The notes beneath the pieces were generated by a model, which was not told where the DNA came from, did no database searches, and saw nothing but the letters and a program-made list of their open reading frames with translations. A DNA stretch of 53,080 nt. It comes from Phycisphaerales bacterium Planc_01. GTDB lineage: Bacteria; Planctomycetota; Phycisphaerae; Sedimentisphaerales; Anaerobacaceae. The stretch lies in assembly GCA_001603075.1 (NCBI GenBank), contig LVBB01000060.1:1-53080 (forward strand), in the 5' to 3' direction. Positions 9,002-16,834 of the stretch are shown piece after piece. The translations under genes were made by a program, and so were the position numbers. The first letter of the stretch is position 1, and every line of letters starts with the position of its first letter.

Positions 9002-9517
9002 CTACGCCAGCAGCGCCGTCAGATCGATCGCGCATGCGCGAAAGTGCTCGGCCGACAGCGTTACCGTCTGCCATCGAGGACTGCGCTGTCTCATGTGCCG
9101 CCGATAGTCTTCCAGGCGAATGCAGAAGAAGACGTACCATTCCGAGTCCAGGCAGAGGACATCATGCCCGTCGAAATCCACGTCGACGTTGGCCATGCGG
9201 TAGGCGAAGACAAAGGCCGCCTCATGGCCGGATCCGAGGGCCTTCTGCCACGCCTGCAGGCCCCGGACGTCGTCCCGCGTGACCCAGCATTCCAGCCCTT
9301 TGCGCCCGGCCAGCGTGGTCCCGCCGAACGTGCGTCCCTTGACCTCGACGATGATGCGTCGTCCGAGAGGGGCGTAGAGCAGGAAGTCGAAATTCTTGAC
9401 GGACTGGCGCATCGTGCCGATCCGCCTGTGCTCGTCGGCGCGAACGTACGGCACCTGATGATCGATCAGCCAGCCTTCGAACGCGCGTTCGTACTGATTG
9501 GCCGAAGAGTCCCGCAT
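9002..9517 (-). CDS. HYExAFE-family protein, PD-(D/E)xK nuclease-like
   Basis: A 171-aa protein. Its N-terminal NQYERAFEGWL closely matches the motif that names the HYExAFE family, described mainly in planctomycetes and of unknown function. Residues of about 43-62 read FDFLLY, then about ten residues, then IIVEVKGR. This Asp...Glu-x-Lys spacing is the signature of the PD-(D/E)xK nuclease fold, so a nuclease-related activity is plausible but inferred. No signal peptide or membrane helix is present, so it is probably cytosolic. The start at 9517 (ATG) has GGAG about 11 bases upstream; an in-frame GTG at 9538 is less likely. It follows the esterase gene's strand but is separated from it by the esterase's own stop at 9583. 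Confidence 0.75.
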   Translation of the reverse strand: MRDSSANQYERAFEGWLIDHQVPYVRADEHRRIGTMRQSVKNFDFLLYAPLGRRIIVEVKGRTFGGTTLAGRKGLECWVTRDDVRGLQAWQKALGSGHEAAFVFAYRMANVDVDFDGHDVLCLDSEWYVFFCIRLEDYRRHMRQRSPRWQTVTLSAEHFRACAIDLTALLA

Positions 9518-9582
9518 TCCACTCGCCGCTCCTCTCACAGGTCGGGCCGTCGGCGCCGCCCGTTCGCTCTATGGCGATGCGG

Positions 9583-10701
9583 CTACTTGCCCGCGTCGAA
9601 CAGACGCGGCAGCACCTCGTTGAGGTAGTGTCTCCAGAGAGGCCATTCGTGGCCTCCGTCCGTGATATGGGCCGTGTGCCGAATCGCCTTGGCATCGAGC
9701 GCCGCCAGGAGCTTCTGATTGGCCTCGAACAGGAAATCCTTCCTGCCGCAGCCGATCCAGAGGAGCCTCAGTTTCTCATTCAGCTTCTCCGGCCTGGCCA
9801 GCAGCGTGTCGAGTTCTTCGCCGGACGGTGCGCTCGAGCTGAATGCGCCGATCCAGCCGAACATCTCCGGATGTCCGAGCCCGATCCGCAGCGATTGGCC
9901 GCCTCCCATCGACAGCCCGACAATCGCCCGATGCTCCGAGCCGCCGTGCGCTCGGTAGTTCTTCTGCACGAAGGGGATGACATCACCGATCAGGTCGTTC
10001 TCGAAGCTCTTCCAGTTGCGAGGCTGCGTTCGGTCGGAGGTGATGTTCGGCGTGTGTCCGTATGGCATCACGACGATCATCGGCCTGGCCCGCCCGGCGG
10101 CCAGCGCGTTGTCGGCGATCCGATTGGCCCGTCCAACGACGGTCCAGGCGTCTTCCGTGTCTCCGCTGCCGTGCAGCAGATAGAGCACGGGATACGTCAG
10201 CGGCGCAGACGTCTCGTAGCCGGGCGGCGTATAAACGTACAGGCCCCGCGTGACATCGAGCGACTTCGAACGATAACGGTGGACGTGCACGGTCCCATGA
10301 GGAACGTCCTGCTCCTCGTAGAACATGGGCGGATCGCCGGGAACCAGGACCATGCTCCGCGCGCTGCGCCGCCAGACCTTGACGAACGGATTCATCGGAT
10401 CGGCGATCGCCAGAGCGTCCACCTTGAAGTTGTACTCGTAGATTTCGGCTGCGAGCGGCCCGACGGTGACCGACCAGAGCCCCTCGGCGTCCTTCGTCAT
10501 CGGCGCGGGCTCCGAGAGGAAGCTCGCCTCAAGCGTCGCCTGGTGAGCGGCTGGGGCGCGAAGGTAGAACGTCACCCTGCGATTCGAATGCACCTGAGGC
10601 CAGAATTCCGTGCCTCCCTGCTGGGCCGCGGCCGGCAGCCCAACCACGCTCAACAGCAGGGCAACGGACGCGATGAATCGACACCGATCATACCCGCTCA
10701 T
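9583..10701 (-). CDS. Secreted CE1-type esterase with N-terminal CBM48-like domain
   Basis: A 372-aa exported esterase of the feruloyl/acetyl-xylan/enterochelin esterase-like group. A signal peptide ends near GLPAAAQQ. Residues of about 28-115 form an E-set/CBM48-like domain (VTFYLRAPAAHQ, GLWSVTVGPL, IYEYNFKVDG-like). Residues 130-370 are an alpha/beta hydrolase with the nucleophile elbow GLSMGGGQS, an acid at GRKDFLF and the histidine in GGHEWPLWR. The oxyanion region YLLHGSGD is also visible. It would release ester-linked groups from plant or algal polysaccharide; the exact substrate is unknown. The ATG at 10701 has GGGAG six bases upstream. It lies 49 bases after hisS on the same strand. 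Confidence 0.88.
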   Translation of the reverse strand: MSGYDRCRFIASVALLLSVVGLPAAAQQGGTEFWPQVHSNRRVTFYLRAPAAHQATLEASFLSEPAPMTKDAEGLWSVTVGPLAAEIYEYNFKVDALAIADPMNPFVKVWRRSARSMVLVPGDPPMFYEEQDVPHGTVHVHRYRSKSLDVTRGLYVYTPPGYETSAPLTYPVLYLLHGSGDTEDAWTVVGRANRIADNALAAGRARPMIVVMPYGHTPNITSDRTQPRNWKSFENDLIGDVIPFVQKNYRAHGGSEHRAIVGLSMGGGQSLRIGLGHPEMFGWIGAFSSSAPSGEELDTLLARPEKLNEKLRLLWIGCGRKDFLFEANQKLLAALDAKAIRHTAHITDGGHEWPLWRHYLNEVLPRLFDAGK

Positions 10702-10749
10702 TGCGATCTCCCACACTTTGCGGGACGCGTGAACAATGCCCCGCCGAAC

Positions 10750-12045
10750 CTATGTCGTGCCCAGTTCCGACAGGAACCGATCCACATGAATCTGTGTTTG
10801 CTCGCCGCTGGTCATGTCCTTGACGACCAATTCCTGACGGTCAAGGTACTCCTGGCCAATGATAATACACCGGCTGGCGTTCTGGGAGGAGGCCTCCTTC
10901 AACTGCTTCGAGAGCCCGCCCAGCTTGTAGCTGAAATTGGCCGACCGCCCACAGGCACGCAGCCTGGCCGCAACCGAGTACATCGCCTTGGTGAACGCCC
11001 CGTCGGCGCACGCTACGAAATAATCGAGCCGCCGCCGGGGAACCTGGCTGTCCAGAAGCCCCTTCTGATGCAGCAGGATTTCGAGAACGCAGTCGCCCAT
11101 CCCCATGCCCGTGGCAGGGATCGAAGGGCCGCCGAAATCGCGAAGAAGGTTGTCGTAACGCCCCCCGCCGCAGATGGCCCGCAACTCGCCGACGATATCG
11201 TGGATCTCGAACACCACACCCGTGTAGTAGGCCAAGCCGCGCACGATGGTCGGATCGAAAGCGCAGTAGTCGGCCACGCCCATCAGTTCGAGCGTCGCGA
11301 AGACGTTCTGCATTTGCTCGATGGCCACGCGAATCTCGTCACCGAGGGCCACCACGCGTTGGATTTCATGGATGGAGTCCAACGCCATGAAATCGGATAT
11401 ACGAGCGGCCTGCCCCTTGTCCGGGACCTGCTCGGCCAGCATCGCATCGAACGTATCGGCCGGCAGCTTGGCCTTTTTGTCCAGCAAGGCGTACATCCCG
11501 TCGAGCCGGCCCTCGTCGATGCCGATCCCGCGCAGCACCGACGCCAGAAGCCGCCGGCTGGAGATTTTCGCGCGGACGTCGGCGGCGGTCAGGCCAACCC
11601 TGCGCAGGTAGTCCAGCGACGTGAAGATCACCTCGGCGTCCGCCTCCGGACTGTCGATGCCGATGATGTCGATGTTCCACTGAAAGAACTCGCGCAGCCG
11701 CCCCTTCTGGGGACGCTCGGCCCGGCACAGCCTGGGTACGGAAAACCACTTGATCGGCCGGGGCAGAGAGTTGATCTGTTGATTGACCATGCGCGCCAGG
11801 GTCGGCGTGATTTCCGGCCGGATGGCCAGATCGCGACCGCCGCGGTCCTGGAGCGAAAAGAGCTGCTCGACGATCTCGTCGCCGCTCTTGACCTGGTACA
11901 TCTTGAGGTATTCGAAGATCGGGCCGTCGTACTCCTCGAACCCGTTGCGAATCGAGACGCTCTTCCATCCGTCGATGATCCAGTTCCGCCGGGCCATCTC
12001 GGGCGGATAGAAATCCCGCGTTCCTTTGACCGGTGGTATCTTCAT
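10750..12045 (-). CDS. hisS: Histidyl-tRNA synthetase
   Basis: A 431-aa class II aminoacyl-tRNA synthetase that charges tRNA-His in the cytosol. Motif 1 lies after VKGTRDFYPPEM. Motif 2 is seen as FSVPRLCRAERPQKGRLREF, where family members usually have RYERPQxGRxREF. The histidine-binding segment GLAYYTG and CGGGRYDNL are intact, and residues of about 330-430 form the anticodon-binding domain. The length is normal. The start at 12045 overlaps the stop of the upstream YkgJ-type gene in an ATGA junction, so the two genes are translationally coupled. A tRNA-His gene is present elsewhere in the window, at 37259-37333. Confidence 0.96.
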   Translation of the reverse strand: MKIPPVKGTRDFYPPEMARRNWIIDGWKSVSIRNGFEEYDGPIFEYLKMYQVKSGDEIVEQLFSLQDRGGRDLAIRPEITPTLARMVNQQINSLPRPIKWFSVPRLCRAERPQKGRLREFFQWNIDIIGIDSPEADAEVIFTSLDYLRRVGLTAADVRAKISSRRLLASVLRGIGIDEGRLDGMYALLDKKAKLPADTFDAMLAEQVPDKGQAARISDFMALDSIHEIQRVVALGDEIRVAIEQMQNVFATLELMGVADYCAFDPTIVRGLAYYTGVVFEIHDIVGELRAICGGGRYDNLLRDFGGPSIPATGMGMGDCVLEILLHQKGLLDSQVPRRRLDYFVACADGAFTKAMYSVAARLRACGRSANFSYKLGGLSKQLKEASSQNASRCIIIGQEYLDRQELVVKDMTSGEQTQIHVDRFLSELGTT

Positions 12046-12449
12046 GCCTTCCTGGTCTTCCCTTTGTGCTTCGTGGCGCGCTGCTTCTCGGTCACGTTGT
12101 TTTCGAACTTGATCCGGATGTACTCTTCCATCTCCTTGTCGTTGGTGAAGTGCAGTTCGTAGTCGTATTCCCCATCGACGAAATCGCAATCCGAGTGCTT
12201 GTACTTGCGGCAGATGTGCGGCCGTTTCTCATAGATCCCGCACCGGTAGTCCGTCTCGGACAGGTGGCGGCACTTGTTCTTGATGTTCACATACCAGTCG
12301 CCGTCCTCGACGAACACCGTCACGTCCTTGTGGCACAGGTACCATCGGATGTCGTCGAAGTCGTCCTTGGTCTCCGGCGTCTCGATCGGCAACGCAAAAT
12401 AGCGGCAACACAATCCCGTACACTTGTCGCATTGACTCTTTTGGGTCAT
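12042..12449 (-). CDS. YkgJ-type cysteine-cluster protein
   Basis: A 135-aa cytosolic protein with the YkgJ-family cysteine pattern: CDKCTGLCC near the N-terminus, CRHL and CGIYEKRPHICR in the middle, and a further Cys in DCDF. Such clusters are thought to bind zinc or an iron-sulfur centre; the function is not known. The C-terminus is Lys/Arg-rich. It is the first gene of an operon with hisS (4-base overlap), and a promoter is readable at 12500-12528. The context gives no more than a loose link to translation. Confidence 0.88.
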   Translation of the reverse strand: MTQKSQCDKCTGLCCRYFALPIETPETKDDFDDIRWYLCHKDVTVFVEDGDWYVNIKNKCRHLSETDYRCGIYEKRPHICRKYKHSDCDFVDGEYDYELHFTNDKEMEEYIRIKFENNVTEKQRATKHKGKTRKA

Positions 12450-12499
12450 CCAGCATCCCCTTCGGTTCGTATTCGTGAAGCACCCTTTGAAAGCCTCCC

Positions 12500-12528
12500 T
12501 ATATAAGGCGTTGAAGCCGCTTCGTCAA
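12500..12528 (-). promoter_or_regulatory. Sigma70-type promoter for ykgJ-like/hisS operon
   Basis: Minus-strand reading: TTGACG at 12523-12528, a 17-bp spacer and TATATA at 12500-12505. The expected start is near 12493, about 45 bases before the coding region. Confidence 0.75.
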
Positions 12529-12591
12529 GAAAAGCGATGGGATCGAACCGGCGGTGCGCCCGACCCGACATCGCGCCGCCGGCCGCTACCG

Positions 12592-12605
12592 CCAGAATAT
12601 TCTGG
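12592..12605. promoter_or_regulatory. Perfect 14-bp palindrome, possible operator
   Basis: CCAGAATATTCTGG is a perfect inverted repeat in the divergent region between the ykgJ-like/hisS promoter and the promoter at 12626. It is a plausible protein-binding site for one or both promoters; no regulator is identified. Confidence 0.4.
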
Positions 12606-12625
12606 GAAAAATTCCGTCCGAAGTC

Positions 12626-12654
12626 TTGACCGGACCGCGATCCTCGGATAACAT
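12626..12654 (+). promoter_or_regulatory. Sigma70-type promoter upstream of the propeller/DUF6057 operon
   Basis: TTGACC at 12626-12631, a 17-bp spacer and TAACAT at 12649-12654. The expected start is near 12661. It drives either a short RNA ending at 12731 or a 190-base leader of the gene starting at 12852. Confidence 0.65.
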
Positions 12655-12660
12655 TGCGGG

Positions 12661-12731
12661 TGAAAATATCGTCCACAGGCCCCCGCAAAGTCTCGCTTCC
12701 TCTCCCTCATCAAACGCGGGGGCTTCTTTTT
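12661..12731 (+). ncRNA. Candidate ~70-nt small RNA or attenuator leader
   Basis: This is the interval between the promoter at 12626-12654 and a hairpin with T-tract ending at 12731. It holds no start codon followed by a plausible ORF. The hairpin loop is C/U-rich (TTCCTCTCCCTC), a sequence able to pair with purine-rich ribosome binding sites. It could be an independent RNA or a terminator-type attenuator for the operon at 12852-16343. Confidence 0.35.
12679..12731 (+). terminator. Hairpin plus T-tract in the leader of the propeller/DUF6057 operon
   Basis: GCCCCCGC (12679-12686) pairs perfectly with GCGGGGGC (12716-12723), followed by TTCTTTTT. The 29-nt loop is large for a terminator, so this may be a regulated attenuator. 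No gene on this strand ends just upstream. Confidence 0.5.
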
Positions 12732-12851
12732 GCCTGTTCCGTGATTTCCTTGCGTCCGATGCCCCTTGAGGCTTGAATTCTCGGCCCACACCTGACAGAC
12801 TGTCACCATAGGCATCGCGCCAGCCAGCCGGACAGAGATGGGAAGCACCAC

Positions 12852-14405
12852 GTGAAACATCGGTGGAAAAGACGATTCGTCGGCACCGCTGCATGGGGCA
12901 GCGTCTTCGTCGCGCTAACTTGCTGTTTGACGTCCTGCGGCCCAGAAGCCATCGAATCCTACATCGAGGTCGATTGTGAGCCGAACCTGAGCCCCGACTA
13001 CACGGGTGCGACGATCCCCCCTAACATCGCACCGGCGAATTTCCAGGTTCTCGAAGAGGGTCTTGCGTATCTTCTCAAGGTGCACTCCGAACATGGCAAG
13101 CCCATCACCGTGTTCAGCAAGACCGGGCAGATGCGCATTCCGCATCGCCCGTGGCGAGTCCTGCTCGATGCCAACCGGGGCTCTGAACTGCGTTTCGAGG
13201 TCTATGTGAAGGGTGCAGATCGGCACTGGCGGCGTTTCCGGCCCGCGACCAACAGCATTGCCCGGGAAGACATCGACCGGACCCTGGTGTTCCGGCTCAT
13301 GAAGCCGCTCTACAATTGGTGGAAGGACATCGGCATCTACCAGCGGGACCTCGCCGGCTTCGCTACCTCGCTGGTCCTGCACGGCCGATCGTTCGGCGAA
13401 GGGTGCCTGAACTGTCACAGCTTCGCCGGCAACGACCCAGACACCCTGTCCATCAGCCTGCGTAGCGCCACATACGGCAGCCACACGCTGCTGGCCCAGG
13501 ACGGGCAGGTCGAGAAGGTCGGCGCCAAATGGGGCTACACGGCGTGGCACCCGAGCGGTCGGCTGGCGGTGTATTCGATCAACAAGGTGATTCAGTTCTT
13601 CCGCGCCGGGGCGCTGGAGGTGCGTGATGTGGCCGATCTGGACTCAGCGCTGGTCTGTTACGACGTTGAAAGCCGCACGGCGACCTCTCCGCCGGAGTTG
13701 GCCGACAAAGACCGGCTCGAAACCTACCCGGCGTGGTCTCCGGACGGCAAGTTCCTCTACTATTGCAGCGCCCCGATCCTGTGGAAGGACCGCAACAAGG
13801 TGCCCCCCGACAACTATGAGACTCTCAGGTACGATCTTCTGCGTATCCCCTATGACATTGAGACGGGCCAATGGGGTCAGGCGGAAACCATCCTCTCGGC
13901 GCAGGAGACGGGCCTGAGCATCCTTCTGCCGAGAGTCTCGCCGGATGGGCGGTTCCTGCTGTTCTGCATGTGTCGCTACGGCTGCTTCCCCGTATATCAG
14001 CCCAGCAGCGACCTCTACATCATGGACCTGGCCACCCGGCAGTACCGCAGGCTGGCGATCAACAGCGAGTTCTCCGAATCGTGGCACAGTTGGTCGAGCA
14101 ACAGCCGCTGGATCGCCTTCAGCAGCAAGCGTCAGGGCGGCCTGTTCACACGGACCTATCTGAGCTACGTCGACGAGGCCGGGACGGCGCACAAACCCTT
14201 CGTCGTGCCCCAGAAAGACCCGGCCTACTACGATTCGCTGCTGGAAACCTACAGCGTCCCCGAACTGGTCACCGGACCGGTCAACGTCCGCAAGTGGCGA
14301 CTCGCCCGGGCGGCCCGGGCCGCGCCATCCATCACGACGGACATCCCCATCACCGGCGCCAGCCCGAAGACTGTGCCGTCCGATCCGTGGCAGGAACGGG
14401 AGTAG
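12852..14405 (+). CDS. Lipoprotein PD40/TolB-like beta-propeller with a CxxCH motif
   Basis: A 517-aa exported protein starting at GTG with GGGAAG six bases upstream. The N-terminus is a lipoprotein signal ending LTSC (Cys about residue 29), so it should be lipid-anchored. Residues of about 230-470 carry WD40-like PD40 repeats: YTAWHPSGRLAVYS, YPAWSPDGKFLYY, PRVSPDGRFLLF and WHSWSSNSRWIAFSS. In front of the propeller is EGCLNCHSF (residues of about 193-201), a CxxCH sequence of the kind that binds haem c. Haem attachment is inferred. A single-turn motif in an exported protein is suggestive, but there is no clear surrounding cytochrome fold. The stop is six bases before the DUF6057-type gene, indicating one operon. 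Confidence 0.8.
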   Translation: MKHRWKRRFVGTAAWGSVFVALTCCLTSCGPEAIESYIEVDCEPNLSPDYTGATIPPNIAPANFQVLEEGLAYLLKVHSEHGKPITVFSKTGQMRIPHRPWRVLLDANRGSELRFEVYVKGADRHWRRFRPATNSIAREDIDRTLVFRLMKPLYNWWKDIGIYQRDLAGFATSLVLHGRSFGEGCLNCHSFAGNDPDTLSISLRSATYGSHTLLAQDGQVEKVGAKWGYTAWHPSGRLAVYSINKVIQFFRAGALEVRDVADLDSALVCYDVESRTATSPPELADKDRLETYPAWSPDGKFLYYCSAPILWKDRNKVPPDNYETLRYDLLRIPYDIETGQWGQAETILSAQETGLSILLPRVSPDGRFLLFCMCRYGCFPVYQPSSDLYIMDLATRQYRRLAINSEFSESWHSWSSNSRWIAFSSKRQGGLFTRTYLSYVDEAGTAHKPFVVPQKDPAYYDSLLETYSVPELVTGPVNVRKWRLARAARAAPSITTDIPITGASPKTVPSDPWQERE

Positions 14406-14411
14406 TTCGCG

Positions 14412-16343
14412 ATGGCTGAAACCACGCAAGCCCGGACAAGCAAGAGCATAGCGATCAGAGCCCAATGGCTTCCGCAGAACCTGCTGTTTTACGTTCTATG
14501 CTTCCTCTACCTGTGGCTGGTTGTCGAGCCCAACCTGCTTTACCACTGCTTCGGAACGATCCTCCCGGATGCCCCGTTGTTCGCCAGAGGCCGGGCCTTT
14601 CTGCTGGACCGCCTGGCCGTGCCCGGCGGCGGTGTCCTCTATTTGGCCGGCCTGCTGTCGCAAGGCTATTACCATGCATGGCTGGGGGCTGCGATTATCG
14701 TATTGGTGGCCTTGGGGATCGGCGAATCGCTCCGGCGGCATCTGGCCCTTGCCGGTGCCGCATGCACCGGCCCCCTGACCGCCCTGCCGGCGGTCGCCTT
14801 CTTCCTGATCTACGACCACTACAAGCATCCCCTGCCGGCCGGTCTGACCGTCTGGCTGGGACTCGTGCTGGCCCTTGCCTTCGAGAAGCTCGCCTCTCGC
14901 CGCACCTGGGTGCGCGTTGCGACCTACGGCCCGACGGCTGCCTTTGCCTTCTGGATGGGCGGGTCGGGGACGCTGCTGGTGTTCGCGACAATGGCTGAGA
15001 TCCGTGCAGTCTTCCTTCGGAGAGACTGGACGACGGCCATCCTGATCCCGCTGACAAGCGTCGCAGTCGTCTGGCTCCTCGCCCAGTATGCGTTCGTGAT
15101 CGCCCCGCGCCAGGCGCTCGCGATCTTGACGCCGTTCGCCTCGTCGGCAGTTGCCGGCACCGGAGCATTTCTGGGGGTACTGGTCTACTGCCTTTACGGG
15201 CTGGCGCCCCTGGCCCTGCTGCTGACGTTTGTCGTCAGCCGCCTGGTCGCCTGGAGGAGGCAGAGGTCCGCCGGCCGTTCGAAGAAGACCAAGAGACGGG
15301 ACAAGCATGGCGATTCACGACCCGGCAGGTCGTTCCCGGCGGTGGTCTTGAAGCCGGCCCTGGCCATCGTGCCGGTCGTCTTGATGGTCCTTGGGCTGTA
15401 TTTCGACCGTGATGATCTGCGCAAGCCCTATGTCCTGTCAAACTACTATGCGTGCGAGAGGCGATGGGACGACATCCTCGAACTTGGTCGCCGGCTGCCT
15501 AAGGGCAAGAGCAACGTCTTCGTCAATCACGACATCCTTCGGGCCCTGTATCACACCGGCCGGCTGCCCTACGACATGTTTACCTTCCCCCTGAACCCAC
15601 ACGCCCTGCTTCTGACGCACGAGAAACGGGAGTCCGATCTGGCCCTGTACAAGCTCAGCGACGCCTTTCTTGAGCTTGGCCACGCTAACATGGCCCAGAA
15701 GCTGGCCTCGGAGCTTCTGGCGACCAAGCACCATCTCGGCTCTGTGCTGGAGACGCTGGGGCAGATCAGCCTCGTCAAAGGCCAGCCCGATACGGCGCGG
15801 GTCTACCTCAACGCCCTGAAAGGGGACCCGATCCGCCAGGAGACCGCCGAATCGTGGCTGCTCGATCTGGATCGCGGCCTGTCACCCGATCGGGCGGCCC
15901 GGATCGAACGTATCCGCTCCTGCATGCCCGACGACCCTCTCGCGGTGGCCGGTCCTGAGCCCCTCGAACAGACCCTGGCCGGACTTCTTGAACAGAACCC
16001 GCGTAACAAGATGGCCCTTGAGTACCTTATGGCGTGCTATCTGCTGACCGGCAAGGTCGACAAGATCACGGAGAACCTACACCGCCTCGATGACCTTGGC
16101 TACCGTGCGATCCCGACCCTCTATGAAGAGGCCGTGCTGATCCACTACGTCTCGCAGAAGCCCAAGCCGGATCTTGGCCGGATCAAGATAAGTGCTGAAA
16201 CGATAAAGAGATACCAGCGGTTCGTGCATATCCGAGGCGCCATGACATCCCAGAACCAGCGGGAGACGCTAAGTCAGTTAATCAGTGAGTTCGGCACCAG
16301 CTACTTCTTCTACTCTGCCTTCGGCGCAGTGGGCCAGTTGTGA
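14412..16343 (+). CDS. DUF6057-type polytopic membrane protein with TPR-like C-terminus
   Basis: A 643-aa protein with an N-terminal membrane part (residues of about 15-330, roughly 8-10 helices) beginning LLFYVLCFLYLWLVVEPNLLYH, which resembles DUF6057-family proteins. After a basic loop (RSKKTKRRDKHG) and one more helix (VVLMVLGLYF), residues 350-640 are helical, with TPR-like pairs (FLELGHANMAQKLASELL, LISLV-like, ALEYLMACYLLTGK). Function is unknown. Its six-base spacing from the lipoprotein propeller implies that the two proteins work together at the envelope. The first codon is an ATG preceded by a GGGAG-type site. Confidence 0.7.
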   Translation: MAETTQARTSKSIAIRAQWLPQNLLFYVLCFLYLWLVVEPNLLYHCFGTILPDAPLFARGRAFLLDRLAVPGGGVLYLAGLLSQGYYHAWLGAAIIVLVALGIGESLRRHLALAGAACTGPLTALPAVAFFLIYDHYKHPLPAGLTVWLGLVLALAFEKLASRRTWVRVATYGPTAAFAFWMGGSGTLLVFATMAEIRAVFLRRDWTTAILIPLTSVAVVWLLAQYAFVIAPRQALAILTPFASSAVAGTGAFLGVLVYCLYGLAPLALLLTFVVSRLVAWRRQRSAGRSKKTKRRDKHGDSRPGRSFPAVVLKPALAIVPVVLMVLGLYFDRDDLRKPYVLSNYYACERRWDDILELGRRLPKGKSNVFVNHDILRALYHTGRLPYDMFTFPLNPHALLLTHEKRESDLALYKLSDAFLELGHANMAQKLASELLATKHHLGSVLETLGQISLVKGQPDTARVYLNALKGDPIRQETAESWLLDLDRGLSPDRAARIERIRSCMPDDPLAVAGPEPLEQTLAGLLEQNPRNKMALEYLMACYLLTGKVDKITENLHRLDDLGYRAIPTLYEEAVLIHYVSQKPKPDLGRIKISAETIKRYQRFVHIRGAMTSQNQRETLSQLISEFGTSYFFYSAFGAVGQL

Positions 16344-16391
16344 GCATGGCCTGCAGGCCGACCGGCCCGCAGGACGTCCGAGAAAATAGGA

Positions 16392-16420
16392 TTGCAGCCG
16401 ACCTTCTGATCTGCTATAAA
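16392..16420 (+). promoter_or_regulatory. Sigma70-type promoter for the LamG mosaic gene
   Basis: TTGCAG at 16392-16397, a 17-bp spacer and TATAAA at 16415-16420. The expected start is near 16427, giving a leader of about 400 bases before the ATG at 16835. Confidence 0.75.
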
Positions 16421-16653
16421 TAATTGTAATCGTGAGGAGTAGTATCTCTGCGCCGTTTGGCCTGGCGAGCCCGTCGAGGGCCCGGACGTTGCAGACACCT
16501 CGGCAAACTTGGATTCGCACATAGAGTCAGCGTCGGAGGACCTGACGCCGTGTGTCCTTGGCACGCAGAAAGCAGAGGGGGGTGTGGAACGCATGGTTCT
16601 TGCACATGCCGGGGCCATTACGTCCTTCTGACGCCGCGCCGTTCTTCTTCAGG

Positions 16654-16670
16654 AAGGAGGTGATCCGGCC
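16654..16670 (+). promoter_or_regulatory. Extended complement of the 16S rRNA 3' tail in the leader
   Basis: AAGGAGGTGATCC (16654-16666) is the exact complement of the universally conserved 16S 3' end GGATCACCTCCTT. The next bases, GGCC, extend the likely match to 17. It lies 165 bases before the gene start, and no ATG follows at normal spacing. It could be a ribosome standby or trap site. Confidence 0.55.
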
Positions 16671-16778
16671 GATACCATCTCTTGGAGTCTCCGGAGGGGG
16701 AAAGGTGGGTCGTAGTCCATCGTGGCTACGCGGGTACTCGAAGAAGTCTGATAATCGCTGCGACAAGGGGGGATGGGT

Positions 16779-16799
16779 GCTCTGATACGTGGTCAGAGC
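16779..16799 (+). other. Stem-loop in the LamG leader
   Basis: GCTCTGA (16779-16785) pairs perfectly with TCAGAGC (16793-16799) around a 7-nt loop, 35 bases before the start codon. No T-tract follows, so it is not a terminator. Confidence 0.5.
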
Positions 16800-16834
16800 G
16801 CTGGTTGTGTGGTCTCTTGTGAAGGAGAATTCCT

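Larger units (their letters stand above)
16344..16834. other. Long intergenic region and leader of the LamG mosaic gene
   Basis: A 490-base region with a clear promoter at 16392-16420, so the LamG gene would have a leader of about 400 bases. The leader contains a perfect 16S-tail complement (16654-16666), a stem-loop (16779-16799), and a possible 12-codon leader ORF at 16593-16631. No known riboswitch was recognised by eye. Confidence 0.6.

Noticed and set aside
9571-12162. 863-codon plus-strand open frame opposite the esterase and hisS
   Set aside because: It is antisense to two clearly real genes and shows only compositional bias.
16640-16760. Antisense fragment of a 16S rRNA gene
   Set aside because: Only the last 13-17 bases match the 16S end. 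The adjacent sequence does not resemble helices 44-45, so it is not an rRNA remnant.
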